64,000 nucleotides of DNA, taken from NCBI GenBank assembly GCA_009823505.1, contig VZQC01013830.1, positions 1,063,510 through 1,127,509 of the forward strand, written 5' to 3'. This stretch comes from Rhizomys pruinosus (taxonomy: Eukaryota > Chordata > Mammalia > Rodentia > Spalacidae). The translations under genes and the position numbers were made by a program. Positions 21,358-33,710 of this stretch are shown in pieces. How positions within the stretch are numbered: the first letter of the stretch is position 1; each line of letters starts with the position of its first letter. The notes under the pieces were generated by a model, which saw only the letters and a program-made list of their open reading frames with translations, was not told the origin of the DNA and ran no database searches.

Positions 21358-21590
21358 AAATGCAGGGGATTGAGAGATGCTCACTGGTAAAGAGCACTGG
21401 CTGCACTTGCAGAGGCCCTAGGTTTGATTCCCAGTACTTCACAAGGCAGCTTGCAACCATCCTAACTCCAGTTTTATGGGATCTGATGCCCTCTTCTGAC
21501 CTCCACAGTTGTTTCACAGCACAGGTGAATTTGTATATATGCAGGCAATACACTCCTACACATAAAAAAATAAAAATAAACAATTTAAAA
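21358..21590 (+). mobile_element. B3 SINE, sense, older type
   Basis: 'gattgagagatgctcactgg', 'gagcactggctgcacttgca', 'tttgattcccagtacttc', 'gggatctgatgccctcttct' and an A-rich tail are in B3 order. There is no 17-bp duplication. It lies only ~65 bp from the younger copy in the same orientation. Confidence 0.88.
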
Positions 21591-22617
21591 AAGGAGTGAA
21601 ATGTGGTAACTGACATGGCATTAGGGAGGGATATTTGGAAATTCTAGTTCAAATGCTGTACCTCTGGTTTACCTTGGGATAGTAACTTAATTTCTCTCAG
21701 TGGATGTCCTTGATTCGGAACATGGATATTGGAATTGTGAATGTAGGGAGTGCTGTGGTGGCTCACACAAGTCTCCTGTTTAGGATAAACTTCCATTGTC
21801 TCTATTTTCTGGGTTTGGGCAGAGGAGTTTGCCTTTAGCCTGTGATAGTTTCCTAGCCCAGGTTATGCAGGTTCTGAATACATGGCTATCTTGGCCCAAG
21901 GCAGGATAACAGCTCCTCAGGGATGCACAGAAACCTGTGCATTGTTGCATGCATCAACTCCAGCTGAGTCCTGCAGCCTTCTTCCCACTGGCGTGGTTGT
22001 CAATAGTACTCTCCACGCTGTTTAGTTCCCTAGATGTAATCTCTGACTCTGAGTCCTGGGTACCCAACCTAGCATTTTGTGATGATTAAATGAGAACATT
22101 GCTGTAAGTGCCTGCCCTGTGCTTGGAAAATAGAAGGTCCTGTCCTCTGTAAATGTAGCTTGTATTTTATGAGCTCTCAGATGTTCAAAGAAGTCTCAGA
22201 GCAAGCAGCTTTCCTATATTGTTAGGAAAATATTGAGTATGCAGTCATGATCAGGGCTCAGTATATTTATTTGAACAAAAATAGAAATTCTTTGGAGCTG
22301 TGAAGACAGTCTTTCTATTGATTCACAACCAGACTTCTTTATCAGAAGTGGTTTGTGGCATTCAGATGAGCTTTGTGTAATAGAATTTAATCATGATAAT
22401 CTTTTCTTTTTTTTCTGTTTTACAAGAGATCATTGTTTTCTATTTTACAAGAAATCATGCATTCTCTGGAAGAGGATTTTCTCAAAGACACCTTTACTTA
22501 TAGGAAGAGATTCAACAAATTCAGTCTTAGTGAGGTATTGATGGGGCCAAAGATCTTGGAAAGAAAGGGTGTGTCATTATCCATGCCTACTTTATTATCC
22601 TTAGAGTGGTGCAGTAT

Positions 22618-22659
<42 letters not shown>

Positions 22660-23164
22660 AGAGGTATGTTTGTTTGTTTGTGGCTTCTCATTTTCTGGAA
22701 TATTAAGGCACCTAGTTAACAGTTACTAATTAGAATGGTTAGGACATTGGAAGCTCTGTCAAGGGAAGAGGGTCTAGTATACATTTCAAAATGTCTTTTG
22801 TAGGTGCTTGTGAGAGGAGTGTGTGGAAAGGTATGCATTTCTGAAACACATCACATGAATGATGAAAAGTCTCTCTAATTTCAGTCTCCCAACAAAAGTT
22901 CCATTCTTTGGGGTGTGGCTGTTGCAAGTCACTATATGGCTTCCCTAGGCTTTCTCTACACAGAAAATCCCATGGATATACATAGATTATTACATTTGTA
23001 TGTCTCTCTGTATGTATATACAACATTAAACAAGTGGGATTCTTTCATGCATTCTACTTTGTAACTTGTTTCTCCTCTCACTGTAATTGGAGAAGTCTGT
23101 AGGTCTGTATATATAAATTTACTTCTTCCTTTTTTAATGTCAGTGAATGGCTGGAGTAAAGTTT
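21591..23164. other. Unassigned sequence with TG array and weak MIRs
   Basis: 21640-21750 ('ataacttaatttctctcag'-like, with 'agtaacttaatttctc' exact) and 22070-22140 ('gatgattaaatgagaacatt') are MIR-like on the plus strand. No gene was seen. Confidence 0.45.
22619..22656. repeat. (TG)n microsatellite
   Basis: About 18 uninterrupted TG units. Confidence 0.95.
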
Positions 23165-23617
23165 ATTTAAAATGATCACCATTGCATTACTTACAGTAGC
23201 CGAGACACAGAAACCATTGAGGTTCCTTCCCATTGACAGATGAACAGATAAAGAAATTGTGGTGTATTTAAGCAACGGAATATTATTCAGCCATAAAACA
23301 GAAGAAACCCTCCCATTTGTGACAAATGGGGTGAAACTGGAGGATGTGATGCTAAATGAAATAAGCTAGACACATAATGATCAAGACTAAAATGTTGAAG
23401 TCTTGGTACCAGAGAACTGACCAATAGCTGCCAGGGGGCTAGGGAGTAGGAAAATGGAGAGATGGTGGTCAAGGGGCATCAGCTGTAAGATGAAAAAGTT
23501 CTGTGTGGTGATGGATGGACTTGGTCTAATTTGGGGTATCATTACCCAGAAATATACACATATCAATTCATCACACTATACATTTTAATATACCCAATCT
23601 TTGTCAATTTAGTATTT

Positions 23618-23767
23618 AAAAAAATTTTTTTTGAGACAGGGTCTCCCTTTAGTCCCAGCTGGCCTGGAGCTCTCTATGTAGACCAGGTTGGCCTTGAACT
23701 CACAGAGATCCACCTGCCTCTACCTCCCAAGTGCTGGGATTAAAGGCGTGCACCACCATGCCCGGCC
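23618..23767 (-). mobile_element. B1 SINE, antisense, full length
   Basis: It runs from 'ttttttgagacagggtctcc' to 'cgtgcaccaccatgcccggc'. Perfect 13-bp target copies caatttagtattt lie at 23605-23617 and 23768-23780, and a third near-copy follows the adjacent B3. Confidence 0.95.
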
Positions 23768-23780
23768 CAATTTAGTATTT

Positions 23781-24264
23781 TTAAAAAATATTTTTATTAT
23801 TTTTATATGTATGAGTATATTTCCTGCATGTATATAAGTGTACCTGTGTCATACAATCCCTGCAGAGGTCAGAAGAGGGTGATGGACCCCCTAGAATTGG
23901 AGCTAAGGACAGTTGTTAGCCGCCATGTGTGTGCTGGGAATTGAACCTGGGTCTTCTTTTTTTTTTTATTAATTTTATTTTTCTGTATGTGTATGAATGT
24001 ACTGTCTGAATGCAAGTCTGTGCACCCATGTCGTGCAACGCCGTGGAGGTCAGAAGAGGGTGTCGGATTCCCCTGGAACTGGAGTTCTGGAATTGGAGTT
24101 TCAGACGGTTCTCGGCCACCATGTGGGTGCTGGGGATCGAACCCGGGTCCTCTGCAAGAGCGGTCGGCGCTCTTAACCGCTAGGCCATCTCTCCAGCCCC
24201 TCAACCTGGGTCTTCTGAAAGAGTAACCAGTGCTCTTAACCACTGAGCCATCTCTCCAGCCCAA
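23781..24264 (-). mobile_element. B3 SINE, antisense, older type, split by a younger B3
   Basis: The two halves (23781-23943 and 24203-24264) join into one B3: 'cctgcagaggtcagaagagg', 'gttagccgccatgtgtgtgc', 'ggaattgaacctgggtcttc' and 'accagtgctcttaaccactg'. Its target, (a)atttagtattt, is the one used by the B1: copies at 23768-23780 and 24265-24276. Confidence 0.92.
23958..24202 (-). mobile_element. B3-derived SINE, 17-bp-duplication subfamily, inside a B3
   Basis: Target copies aacctgggtcttct (23944-23957, 24203-24216) lie within the older B3. The duplication is present but three bases shorter (ttctggaattggag). The B box region 'gggatcgaacccgggtcc' is intact on the minus strand. Confidence 0.95.
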
Positions 24265-24374
24265 AATTTAGTATTTAAAAATAAACAGCTATGCAATGGT
24301 GTCCAAGCTGTTTTTGGCTTTGCTTTTTTCTCTTCTCTTCCTCTTTCTTTACCTTCCCTTCCCTTCCCTTCCTT

Positions 24375-24660
24375 CCTGTGTGTATGCAGGTCCTTGCACA
24401 CACCTGTGGAGGCCAGAGGAGGACAGTTTATTGTTTTTGAGGTGGACTCGCTTTGAGTCCCAGTCTTGCCATGTGGCTAAGCTATCTGGCCAGCAAGCTC
24501 CCAGACTCTACCTGTCTGCTTCCCCTTCCCAATGCTTGGGTTACAGGCACATGGCTAATCTGTCTTTTTTATTTAACCTGAGTGCTGGGGGTTTCAACTT
24601 AGGCCCTCTTGCTTGTACAGTAAGGACCCTTAACAACAGAACCATTTCCCCAGAGGCTTT
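24375..24660 (-). mobile_element. B4 SINE, antisense
   Basis: 'tgtggaggccagaggaggac', 'gctatctggccagcaagctc', 'cccaatgcttgggttacagg', 'gagtgctgggggtttcaact' and 'cttaacaacagaaccatttc' give the B1-like part followed by the ID/tRNA-like part of a B4. Just upstream is a (TTCCC)n tract (24352-24377). Confidence 0.8.
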
Positions 24661-25446
24661 CAACATAGTAAACAATGCTATGCAGAGAATGTCCTTGCCT
24701 ATACATCCAGTATGCCACTTAAGTGTATGACTGTTGTTTTACACAGGAGTGAGCATTCAGTAAGCATGGAATGTCTAACCCTTGAGCTGAAGTCTATGTG
24801 CAGCTTTGGGAGAGACCTGAGGGCTTTAGCTCTCATTGGCACAGAACCAGGCACAGACTTCTCAGACTGAGCATCACATAGATTTGGATAAGGACAGAGC
24901 CTGGCATATGGATGTTCTCCCTGGTGAGAATGCATGTCACCCTCATTGTCTTGTCTCTGGCCATGCTTTATGCACAGAAAACCTTTGCTGAACAGTGGGG
25001 TTTGTCTTACAGCACAGCTAGAATGACTGGCATGTTCTTTGTAGTTTTAGGGTCTGGCTCTGATCTGAGTGCATTCACAGATGATCCCTGGACTGTTGCC
25101 CAAGCCAGTTAAAATGTTCACAGGTGCTTCAGGCTCTACAACAAGGAGCCCACTCTCATATAACTGGTGGCATTCCCTGGGTGCTTAGCCTCAACATGTA
25201 AATAAGCATTGAACATGATCGCCTATGAATAATTAATTTTAAAATGCATCTAGAATGCACTTCATGACATAGTAGTTATCTATAGCAGCATTAATGCATC
25301 TAAGTGAAAGGTCTAGCTTAATGAGGCCATTCAGAATATGCATGGTCCTGCCAGTGACTTAATCTCATTACCTAGGAATCCAGCCCCCCCTCCCCCCGCC
25401 AAGCACACTTGATGCTCCTTACTCCCATCATGCTCTGTGGAAAGAT
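24661..25446. other. Unassigned sequence
   Basis: No gene or clear transposon. A C-rich tract lies at 25383-25400. Confidence 0.45.
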
Positions 25447-25459
25447 CTCTTTCAGTTTT

Positions 25460-25678
25460 TTTTTTTAATTTATTTTTTATGTGTGTGAATGCACTGTCTG
25501 CATGTAGGTTTGTGCACCTGTGTCGTGCAATGCCTCAGAGGTCAGAAGAGGGTGTCTGATTCCCCTGGAACTGGAGTTAAAGACCGGTGCTTAGCTGCCA
25601 TGTGGGTGCTGGGGATCAAAATTGGGTCTTCTGCAAGAGCAGTCTGTGCTCCTAACCACTAGGCCATCTCTCCAGCCC
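25460..25678 (-). mobile_element. B3-derived SINE, intermediate subfamily without duplication
   Basis: It shares the young 3' part ('tgtgcacctgtgtcgtgcaa') but has one ctggaactggagtt followed by aaagacc, so no 17-bp duplication. Perfect target copies ctctttcagtttt lie at 25447-25459 and 25679-25691. Confidence 0.93.
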
Positions 25679-25691
25679 CTCTTTCAGTTTT

Positions 25692-26342
25692 CTGTATGGC
25701 GTTACTGGATGCTCAGAGGAGAGAGTTCCATGAGGGTCACTAATTAGATCAGTTCTTCCTGGGAAGTCATGGACCATCAGTAGTCTAAGCAGCATTTATT
25801 TTAGCAAAGCACTCCCTCAGTTCCTTTATACAACACTGGAGAAGCAGGGCCAACCTTAGTAGCCACACTTTGCAGGTGAGGATTGTGAGGGTCAGAGTTT
25901 AGTGGCCTGTGCAAAATTATCTTGTGCCAATGAGAGGAATGGGGCATAAGCCCAAAGTTCCCAGTTTGTGGTCATTGTAATATTTTCTGCAACCTCCCTA
26001 CCTCAAACTAAACATCCACCCCCAATCCCCTAAAGCATTAACAACAAAACCCATCAGTATCATCACCACCAATCCAACAGACATATCAGAGTGGTGCACA
26101 TACCAAAACACAAGTATTTCCATCACCCTGAGTACAAAACAAGCTAAATACATGAGTATTGTTGAGAAGTTTCAAGGTTTTGTTTTTAATGTTAGCATTT
26201 TCTCTCCATTATTGTGTTTCAGTTTATGAATGATCATTCCCTTTAACATGGGGACATAGAAATAAATATGTAACAGCTCTCACAAATTTGATTAAATGAC
26301 ATTTTAGAAGAAGGAATGACATCATTAAAAATATATATAATT
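25692..26342. other. Unassigned sequence; MIR-like piece
   Basis: 25850-25975 ('tttgcaggtgaggattgtga') is MIR-like on the minus strand. 25985-26150 is unusually rich in A and C. No gene was seen. Confidence 0.4.
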
Positions 26343-26640
26343 AGGGGCTGGGGTGAAGGCTCAGTCAGTACAGTGCTTGTCACAGAAGTATGAGGAGCTG
26401 AGTTTAATACTAGCACCCACATTAAAGCTTGGAGTGGTGGTTCATGCCTATAATTCCATCACTGGGGAGACAGAGACATGGGGATCACTGGCACTTAGTA
26501 GTCAAGTTGGAGTTTGATTGAACAGGATACCTGATGTTGACCTCTGGTCTCTATAAACATACTTACACATAGTCATGCATATCTTCACACATACACACAC
26601 ACACACACACACATGAACATGTACATACACACACAAATCA
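26343..26640 (+). mobile_element. B4 SINE, sense, with CA-rich tail
   Basis: 'ggggctggggtgaaggctca', 'cagtgcttgtcacagaagta', 'cttggagtggtggttcatgc', 'gatgttgacctctggtctct' and a (CA)n tail (26587-26612) are the B4 landmarks in order. Confidence 0.88.
26587..26612. repeat. (CA)n microsatellite in B4 tail
   Basis: A short CA array in the natural tail position of the B4. Confidence 0.9.
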
Positions 26641-26936
26641 GGACAAATTAAAAAGGCATAATCAGACCTATCATTGAACAAATGGCTATTAAATTTTTAT
26701 TCTATATAGCTCAGGGCTGGGCACAGAGGAAAAAACTTGTACAAATTATTGTTCATGTCCCAAAGGCTTGAATTCTAGTTGGAGGGATGGGAAGACACAT
26801 TTAAATAGCACATTAGTTATGTAGTCAGTTGTCCATGATAAATCGTGTAGCCTTCCTTCCTGAGGATTTTAGAGAAAGTGTGGTCACTGTCGGCCTGAGG
26901 GAGTCAGGGAGCAGCATGAGTCCTAAGCAGGTTCTT

Positions 26937-27114
26937 TTTTTTTTTTTTTTTTAATTTTTTTGGTCTTTTTCGAGACAGGGTCTCCCTGTAGCCCCAGCTG
27001 TCCTGGAACTCACTCTGTAGACCAGGCTGGCCTTGAGGCCTTCAACTCACAAAGATCCACCTGCCTCTGCCTCCCAAGTGCTAGGATTAAAGGCATGTGC
27101 CACCACGCCCGGCC
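26937..27114 (-). mobile_element. B1 SINE, antisense, full length, 9-bp repeat inside
   Basis: It runs from a T-rich tail and 'cgagacagggtctccctgta' to 'gccaccacgcccggcc'. The segment 'ctggccttgaggccttcaac' contains an extra ggcctt(g/c)a unit. Target copies ca(g/a)gttctt lie at 26928 and 27115. Confidence 0.93.
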
Positions 27115-27123
27115 CAAGTTCTT

Positions 27124-28346
27124 ACAGATGAAGTGTCCTAGGGACCGAGTCAGATTTGGATGGAGAGAATGGGAAATGGAAAGGCTGTCTAGAACACGGT
27201 GAGTTCCAGAAGTTTGGGTTTCATCGAGGAAAGGTCAGGTATCCATGAGGAGAAGTGAGCTTTTGTACTGCTTTCGATCCTGCCTGTTAGCTTCCAGGGG
27301 AGGGTACAGGCCAAATCACTGCTTCCTGATTCCCTTTGCACATAAAAGGCCAAGAGTTAAAGTTAGAGAATGATAAAAGCCTGAAACACCAGTATCTCTT
27401 GTAGCATAATGGTTTGGACGTGCTGAAGGTGCCTCTGATTATGTAGCCATCATCGGTGTGCCAGCATGATCACTGTGGTCATCACCATTGGACGTGTGTG
27501 GAGCACTCTTCCATGCAGACCTCAGTAGTACTAGGGGGAACTGACTCCAAGGAGCCTCTTGAAGAACACAGACTAGCCCTAAATATGGATAACTATTCTA
27601 TGCTTGGCATGTACATATAAAACAGACGAGTTCAGAGGGGAGAATTAGCTTTGGGCTAAGAAATTTACAACAGCTTCAGTGATGAGATGGGATCCACCTG
27701 TCCTTGAAGAACATCTAGGTGCGGGATTGTGGAGTGAGCAGAATGAATAGAAAGCCATTCTTGGTGGAAATGAGTGGAAGCAGGAATGTGGCGGCTTGTG
27801 TGGGAGAGTGGACCCACTTTCCTTAGGAGTGAGGCATTTGAGGGATATTTGGCAGAAGGAATAAGGGGATAGTCGGTGTTAAAGCCCTTAAGAATTTGGA
27901 AAGCCTCACGTTACCATACAGATAATCAGAAATTTCTTGGTTGTCAGAAACAACAGATGCAAATAAATTTTTTGAAAAATACTGACAATTTTAGAAGATG
28001 GAAGAGTCACCTATTAGATTCATTGCAATGCGAGTTTTATTCCAGTGTAATACATTCAGAGATACTATAAATTATTTCCTCACTCAGCCCTAAATAAATT
28101 TAATAAATGTTCATCTGAGGGGGGCTGTCGGCAAACGACAAGCTGGTCATGTCATGGACCAGAGCTCACTGGAAGTGATGGCTAAGGTTGTGTTTCACAT
28201 TCCTCACTGGTTGGGCACATTAAGCACTGACAGTGGGACCATGCTGGTCTGCCGTGAGCCATCTACCTTTGTGCTTTGATCACTTTGTGAAGGTGTGTGA
28301 GATTGTGTGTCTGCTGTATTGATGAACATGAAATAGGGGAAAATTA
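27124..28346. other. Unassigned sequence
   Basis: No repeats recognised and no coding evidence. It is repeat-poor for the window and worth aligning to other rodents. Confidence 0.4.
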
Positions 28347-28378
<32 letters not shown>

Positions 28379-28386
28379 GCAACAAC
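28347..28386. repeat. (AAC)n microsatellite
   Basis: About 12 AAC units with one AGC variant near the 3' end. Confidence 0.95.
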
Positions 28387-29284
28387 TCTAGCACCAATAG
28401 GCTTAAGTTAAAATGTAACCAACTGGAAACTAACTAAAAAATCCAGAATGAGAGTCACAAGCCACCCCCCCCCCCCATTTCTGGCTCAACACTCTTCACT
28501 ATTCGCTTCATTTTCCTGCAGCCTTAGCTTTGAGAAAGGGACCTGCTGCTCATTTGGAGCCTGTCATCCAAAGGAGAGTCAGTCTCCTTGACCCCTTTCT
28601 CTTCCTCTTCTTCCTATTTGTCCTTTTACCTTTGAAAATGATCTCCCTTATTGGTTATCATCCCTGGTTTAGTAAGGCAGTTTGAGGAGCCAGTGCTTTC
28701 CGGCTAATAGCCATGTCAGAATGAGGAAGAGCAGGGAGGAGGGCCAGGCACACGTCACACTGATCCCTAGCTGTCCCAAGGTGCGGTCCTCTGGCACTAA
28801 GCTTCTAGGTGCTTTCCGCTCCACAGAGCTAGCCCCATGCATAGAATAAAAGCCAGGGATTTAGTCTTAGCCTTAGCATGGACTGCAACAGAGAAACTGG
28901 GGATCAAAACACCTAATCCATTGGACCTCACATCCAACTACAGTGCAGGGTTATCAAAGCTGGAAAGAGTGGCCTGTGTCTGAATTCCAACCTAAATTTG
29001 AGGTAAAGTTATTCTGACAGGTAAAGATTAGATTTACTTAGCCTCATGAAGAAGAAGATACTGAAGTTCTTTCCTTAAAAGTTATCAGAGTTTTATCTGT
29101 GGACAATTTTTCCATTTCTGATTGTATGTAGAAGACAGTTATGAAAGAGTTAATATGCCATTTGCCCTTGAATGTTTAAATTTTATCTTACTGTACCATA
29201 TGCATATTCCCATGCCTCCTCCTTCCCTGGAGAGTGGACTAGGCTCAGAGAAAACAGTGTATATTCACCTGTGAGTATACACAG
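28387..29284. other. Unassigned sequence with a poly-C tract
   Basis: Poly-C lies at 28465-28479. 28490-28860 is repeat-free by eye and has balanced composition. No gene was recognised. Confidence 0.4.
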
Positions 29285-29505
29285 TAAAAGTATTTTATTT
29301 ATTATTTTTATTTTATGTGTCTGAGGGCTTTGTGTACCCGGGTGTAAGTGCACCAGTGCTGCGCATTGCCCACGGAGGTCAGAAGAGGGCACAGGATTCT
29401 CCTGGAACTGGAGTTACAGACAACTGTTAGCCACCATTGAGATCCTGGGAATTGAACCAGGTCCTCTGCAAGAGCAGCCAGTGCTCTTAACTCTCTAGCC
29501 CCTGT
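29285..29505 (-). mobile_element. B3 SINE, antisense, older type
   Basis: 'cccacggaggtcagaagagg', 'ctcctggaactggagttaca', 'gttagccaccattgagatcc' and 'agagcagccagtgctcttaa' are in B3 order with one ctggaactggag. The tRNA-like end lost about ten bases ('aactctctagcccc'). Confidence 0.9.
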
Positions 29506-30237
29506 GAATGGTTCTCTAAAAGTTCATGGCAAATGTGTATAAATCATTTTCAAATCACTGGTTTGGAGCAAAGAGGAAAGGATCAGAAGATGAATATGAT
29601 TTTTTCCATTTGGTGGATTTAGGAAGTAAGACATAGGAGGGTTAAGAGATTTGCAAGGGAATCAGTGGCAAAGCCCAAAGACAGGAAATGGCACTCTTAA
29701 TTTCAAATCAGTTTTCTTAAGAATCGTTCTTCATCTTTTCTGATTCTAATATGCTATTTTCTTTCAAAAGAGTAGCACCTTAAACATTCGCTTTCATTGG
29801 AGAGTCCATTCAAATCCATTGGCGAGCCCAAAGGATAATAGCCCAGAAATCATTTAATGAGATCTAGACCATTTTACAAGGCATGCTGCGTTCCCACTTA
29901 TTGTAGTGCTGCATTCACTGTGCACTTCTCTGATTTCTCTTTTCAAATGGAATGAAAAAGAAGTTTGTTTTCTGTAGCTTTCCCACTGATTGCTAATCTT
30001 CAGTGCAGTAGTAATGAAGGAAGTAGCTGCCTGGTTCAAGAGTTCAGGCAGGAGTAGATATTATTGACGAGAGGCCTGTAAGCAGGTATCAAGTACTTAG
30101 GTAATTGGTTTTGTGAAAGAAAAAAAATTTTTTTGGTATTAGGTAGAAAAACGGTCCTTTCCAGCTCTGGGTACATGAGTAGCATTTTGCTTCTTGACTG
30201 CTGCTGTTGTTGATGCTCACGTGGTGATTATGAGAGC
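29506..30237. other. Unassigned sequence
   Basis: A weak antisense MIR may lie at 29610-29690. The rest is AT-rich with nothing recognised. Confidence 0.4.
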
Positions 30238-30465
30238 CTGTGCCAGGAACTGGCAAATATTTCTGTGAAGGGGCAGATAGTAAATATTTCAGATTTTGTA
30301 GGCCACAGGGTAGCCTACTTGACTCAGCTATTGTATGAGAACACAATGGATACATGATTGACTGAACCTATATTCCACTACAACTTGGTTTATAAAATAG
30401 ATAAAGGGCCAGGTTCAGCCTTATGGGCAACAGTTTGCAAGCCTCAGGTGCACAGTCTCCATGGC
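30238..30465 (+). mobile_element. hAT-Charlie fossil (MER3-like)
   Basis: 'ggaactggcaaatatttctg', 'tgaaggggcagatagtaaat', 'atttcagattttgtaggcca' and, near the other end, 'aaagggccaggttcagcc' match a common mammalian MER hAT fossil with its mirror-image ends. The subfamily name is uncertain. Non-coding. Confidence 0.65.
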
Positions 30466-32054
30466 CTCCTCTGTATGAGCCCAGATGAAGCACAGTGTTT
30501 TCCCAGTATTTCTGCATCCCCAGCTGTCTCCTTACCTTTTCCCTACAGAACTCTGTTACAAGATTCAATTTTTAAGTGAAATTTCCAGTGACTGCATTTC
30601 TACCTTAAGGGCTATCTGGACTTTGTATTGTACTCAAGGGCCTGATTTTAGTTCTATAGAAGTAAAACCAGAAAAATCTTCCCACACTAGTGGCTAGTGC
30701 TGGAGTTTAAGGGTATGGTCTAATGGAACGTACTAGATAAATAACAATAGAGTTCTAGACCAAATGACCGAGCAAAGTAATTAACCTTTTTGAGAATATC
30801 CACAACTGTGAAGTGACAGCCTGTTCACTCCATAGGGCTGTCCTGAGGATCATTCATTCACTCCGTCTATTCAACAATTGCTTCCTTCCACAGCTTTTGG
30901 CCCTTCGGTGATATTTCAAATGATTCTGTTCATATAATCAAATTAATTAACTTAAGGGAGTTATAACTTCAAATAAGAGATTAGGTTTTCCCAAGTCCAA
31001 GGGAGATTGGAGTCTCTTTATTAAGGAGTTGTTCTCTCACGAAAGGCAGTGAGAAGGCAGCGGGGAGATGGTAGGAGTTGGGATGCCAAGCAGCGAGCAA
31101 ATGAAAACAGTTTGAGTGGCCTGATGGATCTGCTTTCTACTGAGGTTGCTTTCTGAAAGGAATCAAAGAAATTTTCCACTCCATCTGGACTCCAAAACTA
31201 AGGATATTACCATTAAAGTCAGCTAGTCAAGGGTGAAAATAAGAAGAGTGTAGGAGGATTCATCTTGAAACATTGTCAGCAACCAGTTGGAAAAAATAGC
31301 AGCTACTATGATTACTAGGAAATTTCTTGGAAGGTGTAGAAGTGTATCAGGTAATCTAATTTAACCTTCTTCAGTGGAATTTGGATGGTTGAGGAAGAAC
31401 TCCATTTTACAGAGAAATATTACTAAATTAGGGGGAGAGGTGTTAAGTGGTTAATTTAAAATAAGGTGGGTTTTTTTTTTTTTGCATACTATGGATTTGT
31501 TGTTGGGCAGAAAGTCCATCCTGGTTTGTGTCTGTGGTATGTACAGAGTGACCACTTTTTACTGGTGTGAAGCTAGGGATCAGGGTGCTGCATGAAACTT
31601 GGCTGCAGCCTTTGGAGAGGAGGGAAGCGTTCTAGAGAACAAAGATAAAAAGACTTTGCAAAGTGTCAGGCCCAGTTTCTCTTCATGCTCTGGACAATGT
31701 GTGCCCCAGTCCTGCAGATCCCTGTACAGTACTTGATAAAAACTACCATGCAAATAGATAACTATGAAGAGGTCCCGTAGCCCATTGTAATTGGAGCTTC
31801 AAGCCAAACACAAGAGTTCCAATTATCTTGTGGAAGTAATGCTTGGTGTTACCCTTCACCTCTCCTTCAACTTGCTAGCTCCAGCTGCTGCTTAAAGACT
31901 GCACCCAGATATCCTGTCCTTTCTGTAGGTTTTTTCACTCCTTATCCTCCTGATCCTCAATTTCTATGGTGTAGTTCAAATGTTCCACTTCGCCCTTCCT
32001 TCCCTCAAACGTCTATTAGCCCAGCACTCACTTACTTGTGACTGTTTGTGTCTT
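30466..32054. other. Unassigned sequence with MIR relics
   Basis: 30765-30860 is MIR-like on the plus strand ('aaagtaattaacctttttga', 'ccatagggctgtcctgagg'). 31340-31450 is a weak antisense MIR. A poly-T run lies at 31470-31482. No gene was recognised. Confidence 0.45.
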
Positions 32055-33710
32055 TTTAAGGAAGAATTTTTATTGAATTTTTAGGTATTTCATACAGTAC
32101 ATCTCAATCAATTTTTTAAAAAATTAAAAAATTTTTTATTTATTATTTTTTTATGTGTACGAATGTACTGTCTGCATGTAGGTTGGTGCACCTGTGTCCT
32201 GCAATGCTGCAGAGGTCAGAAGGGGGTGTCAGATTCCCCTGGAACTCGAGTTAAAGACGGTTCTCAGCTGCCATGTGGGTACTGGGAATCGAATCTGGGT
32301 CCTCTGCAAGAGCAGTGGGTGCTCTTAACCACTGAGCCATCTCTTCAGCCCACTCAATCAATTTTAATCACCCTAAACCCCCTTCCCCACAGGCACCTTT
32401 CTACAGCACCTCCCGCCCCCTGGAATTCATACACTCTCTTTTTTGTGCTAAGGCCTTTTGCATCAAGTTAGTTTCTCCAGACGTTGCTCAGTACAAGTTC
32501 ATCCACTGAGGTCTACTTAGCCTATCCAAAGTCCCTCGCTTGAAGAAGATCAACTCTTCCTCATCCAACAGTAATCAGCTGCCAATGTTTCTTCAGCTAA
32601 GATTGGGGTCTGCTGCCTCTTTCCCCAGTTCCATACTGAGTTTTTCATGGGTCTTGTGCATGCTGACACCATTGCTGTTGGTTCATATGAACAGGGTTCT
32701 CGGTGCGTGTAGGATTCTATTTCCATATGGTCATGCATCTCCTCCCTGGATCTTACAATCTTTCCATCCCCATTTTTGCAATAGTCCCTGAGCTTTGGGT
32801 GAGTGAAGCTTAATATAGGAGTCCTGTCCTAGGACCCATCCTTTGCAGACTCCTAGTTTCCATGCTTTGGCTGTTTGTGCTCTTTTGTCTTCCTTGTCCT
32901 CTGTTGCATGAGGTAGCTTCATTAATGAGACTTGAGAGATTCATTAGTGTCCTCTTTACCCCTTGCTCTATGTTGTGTGAGCCTTAGGTGTAGAAGTTGC
33001 ATTATAGATGTGTCACTTAGGCTTGGGGAATTCACAGACAATGTCTGTGTGTGACAAGTTGTGGTACTCTTTAATAGCCTCCATCCGGTGCAAAAGAAGC
33101 TTCTTGAATAAGTAGTGACTGGGATACTTGACTGTAAACATAAGGATACATATTTTGCACTTAGTAAGAAGTAACATTAGTCTAGGGATGTGACAGCCTC
33201 TCCATGCATGTATATTTGCTTACAGTACCACACATGAGTTTCCTCCCATTGAGAGGGCTTTAAGTCTAATTAGGTAGCCATTGATTGCCCCCAAGATAAA
33301 AGTACCTCTACTGCACCAGTGTTGCATGCTGTGCTGGTCATTGATGTGGTTGTTTGGTTTTAAAGCTAGCGTTGGACCATCAATTGCTATTCTCCCTTAG
33401 CGGCTTGCATAGTGCTCTCCAAAGCTGTGAGAGCTAGCCTTCAGGGGAAGTGGCTTACAGGTCAGTTCCAGCTTCATTGCTCCAGATCTGGTCTCCGAAG
33501 TGTGTCCTGTCTTCAGCAACAGGGTCTTACCTTCAACTTCTAGGAGGCAATTAAGGGCTGTGGCAATAGCCTATGTAATTTAGGGAGTCTCTTGGACTGT
33601 CCTGACCAGGAAATAAAGGAAGGTTTCTTCTAGCTGGCATTATTTCATACTATGTAGTTGTCTGCTATCCACATGGACTCATGTAGAGACACTATGAATA
33701 GTTTGTCATT
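32055..33710 (-). mobile_element. Rodent L1 3' UTR, antisense (copy A)
   Basis: It begins at an antisense L1 3' end ('tttttattgaatttttaggt', 'catctcaatcaatttt') and continues through rodent L1 3' UTR landmarks: 'cagttccatactgagttttt', 'cctccatccggtgcaaaaga' and 'gattgcccccaagataaaag'. It matches the order seen at 55175-57550. ORF2 is absent. A B3 lies near its 3' end. Confidence 0.75.
32116..32352 (-). mobile_element. B3-derived SINE, intermediate subfamily without duplication
   Basis: Perfect 13-bp target copies ctcaatcaatttt (32103-32115, 32353-32365) lie in the L1 3' end. The body reads ggaactcgagttaaagacgg, with no 17-bp duplication. Confidence 0.93.

Larger units (their letters stand above)
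23165..24300 (+). mobile_element. Old L1 (L1M-type) 3' end, sense, nested insertions
   Basis: 'acagatgaacagataaagaa', 'ggaatattattcagccataa', 'gaaactggaggatgtgatgc', 'aaatgaaataagctagacac' and 'ttcatcacactatacatttt' follow the end of L1 ORF2 and the L1M 3' UTR. The tail 'tttgtcaatttagtattt' is the target of a B1 and a B3. Frames are broken. Confidence 0.85.
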
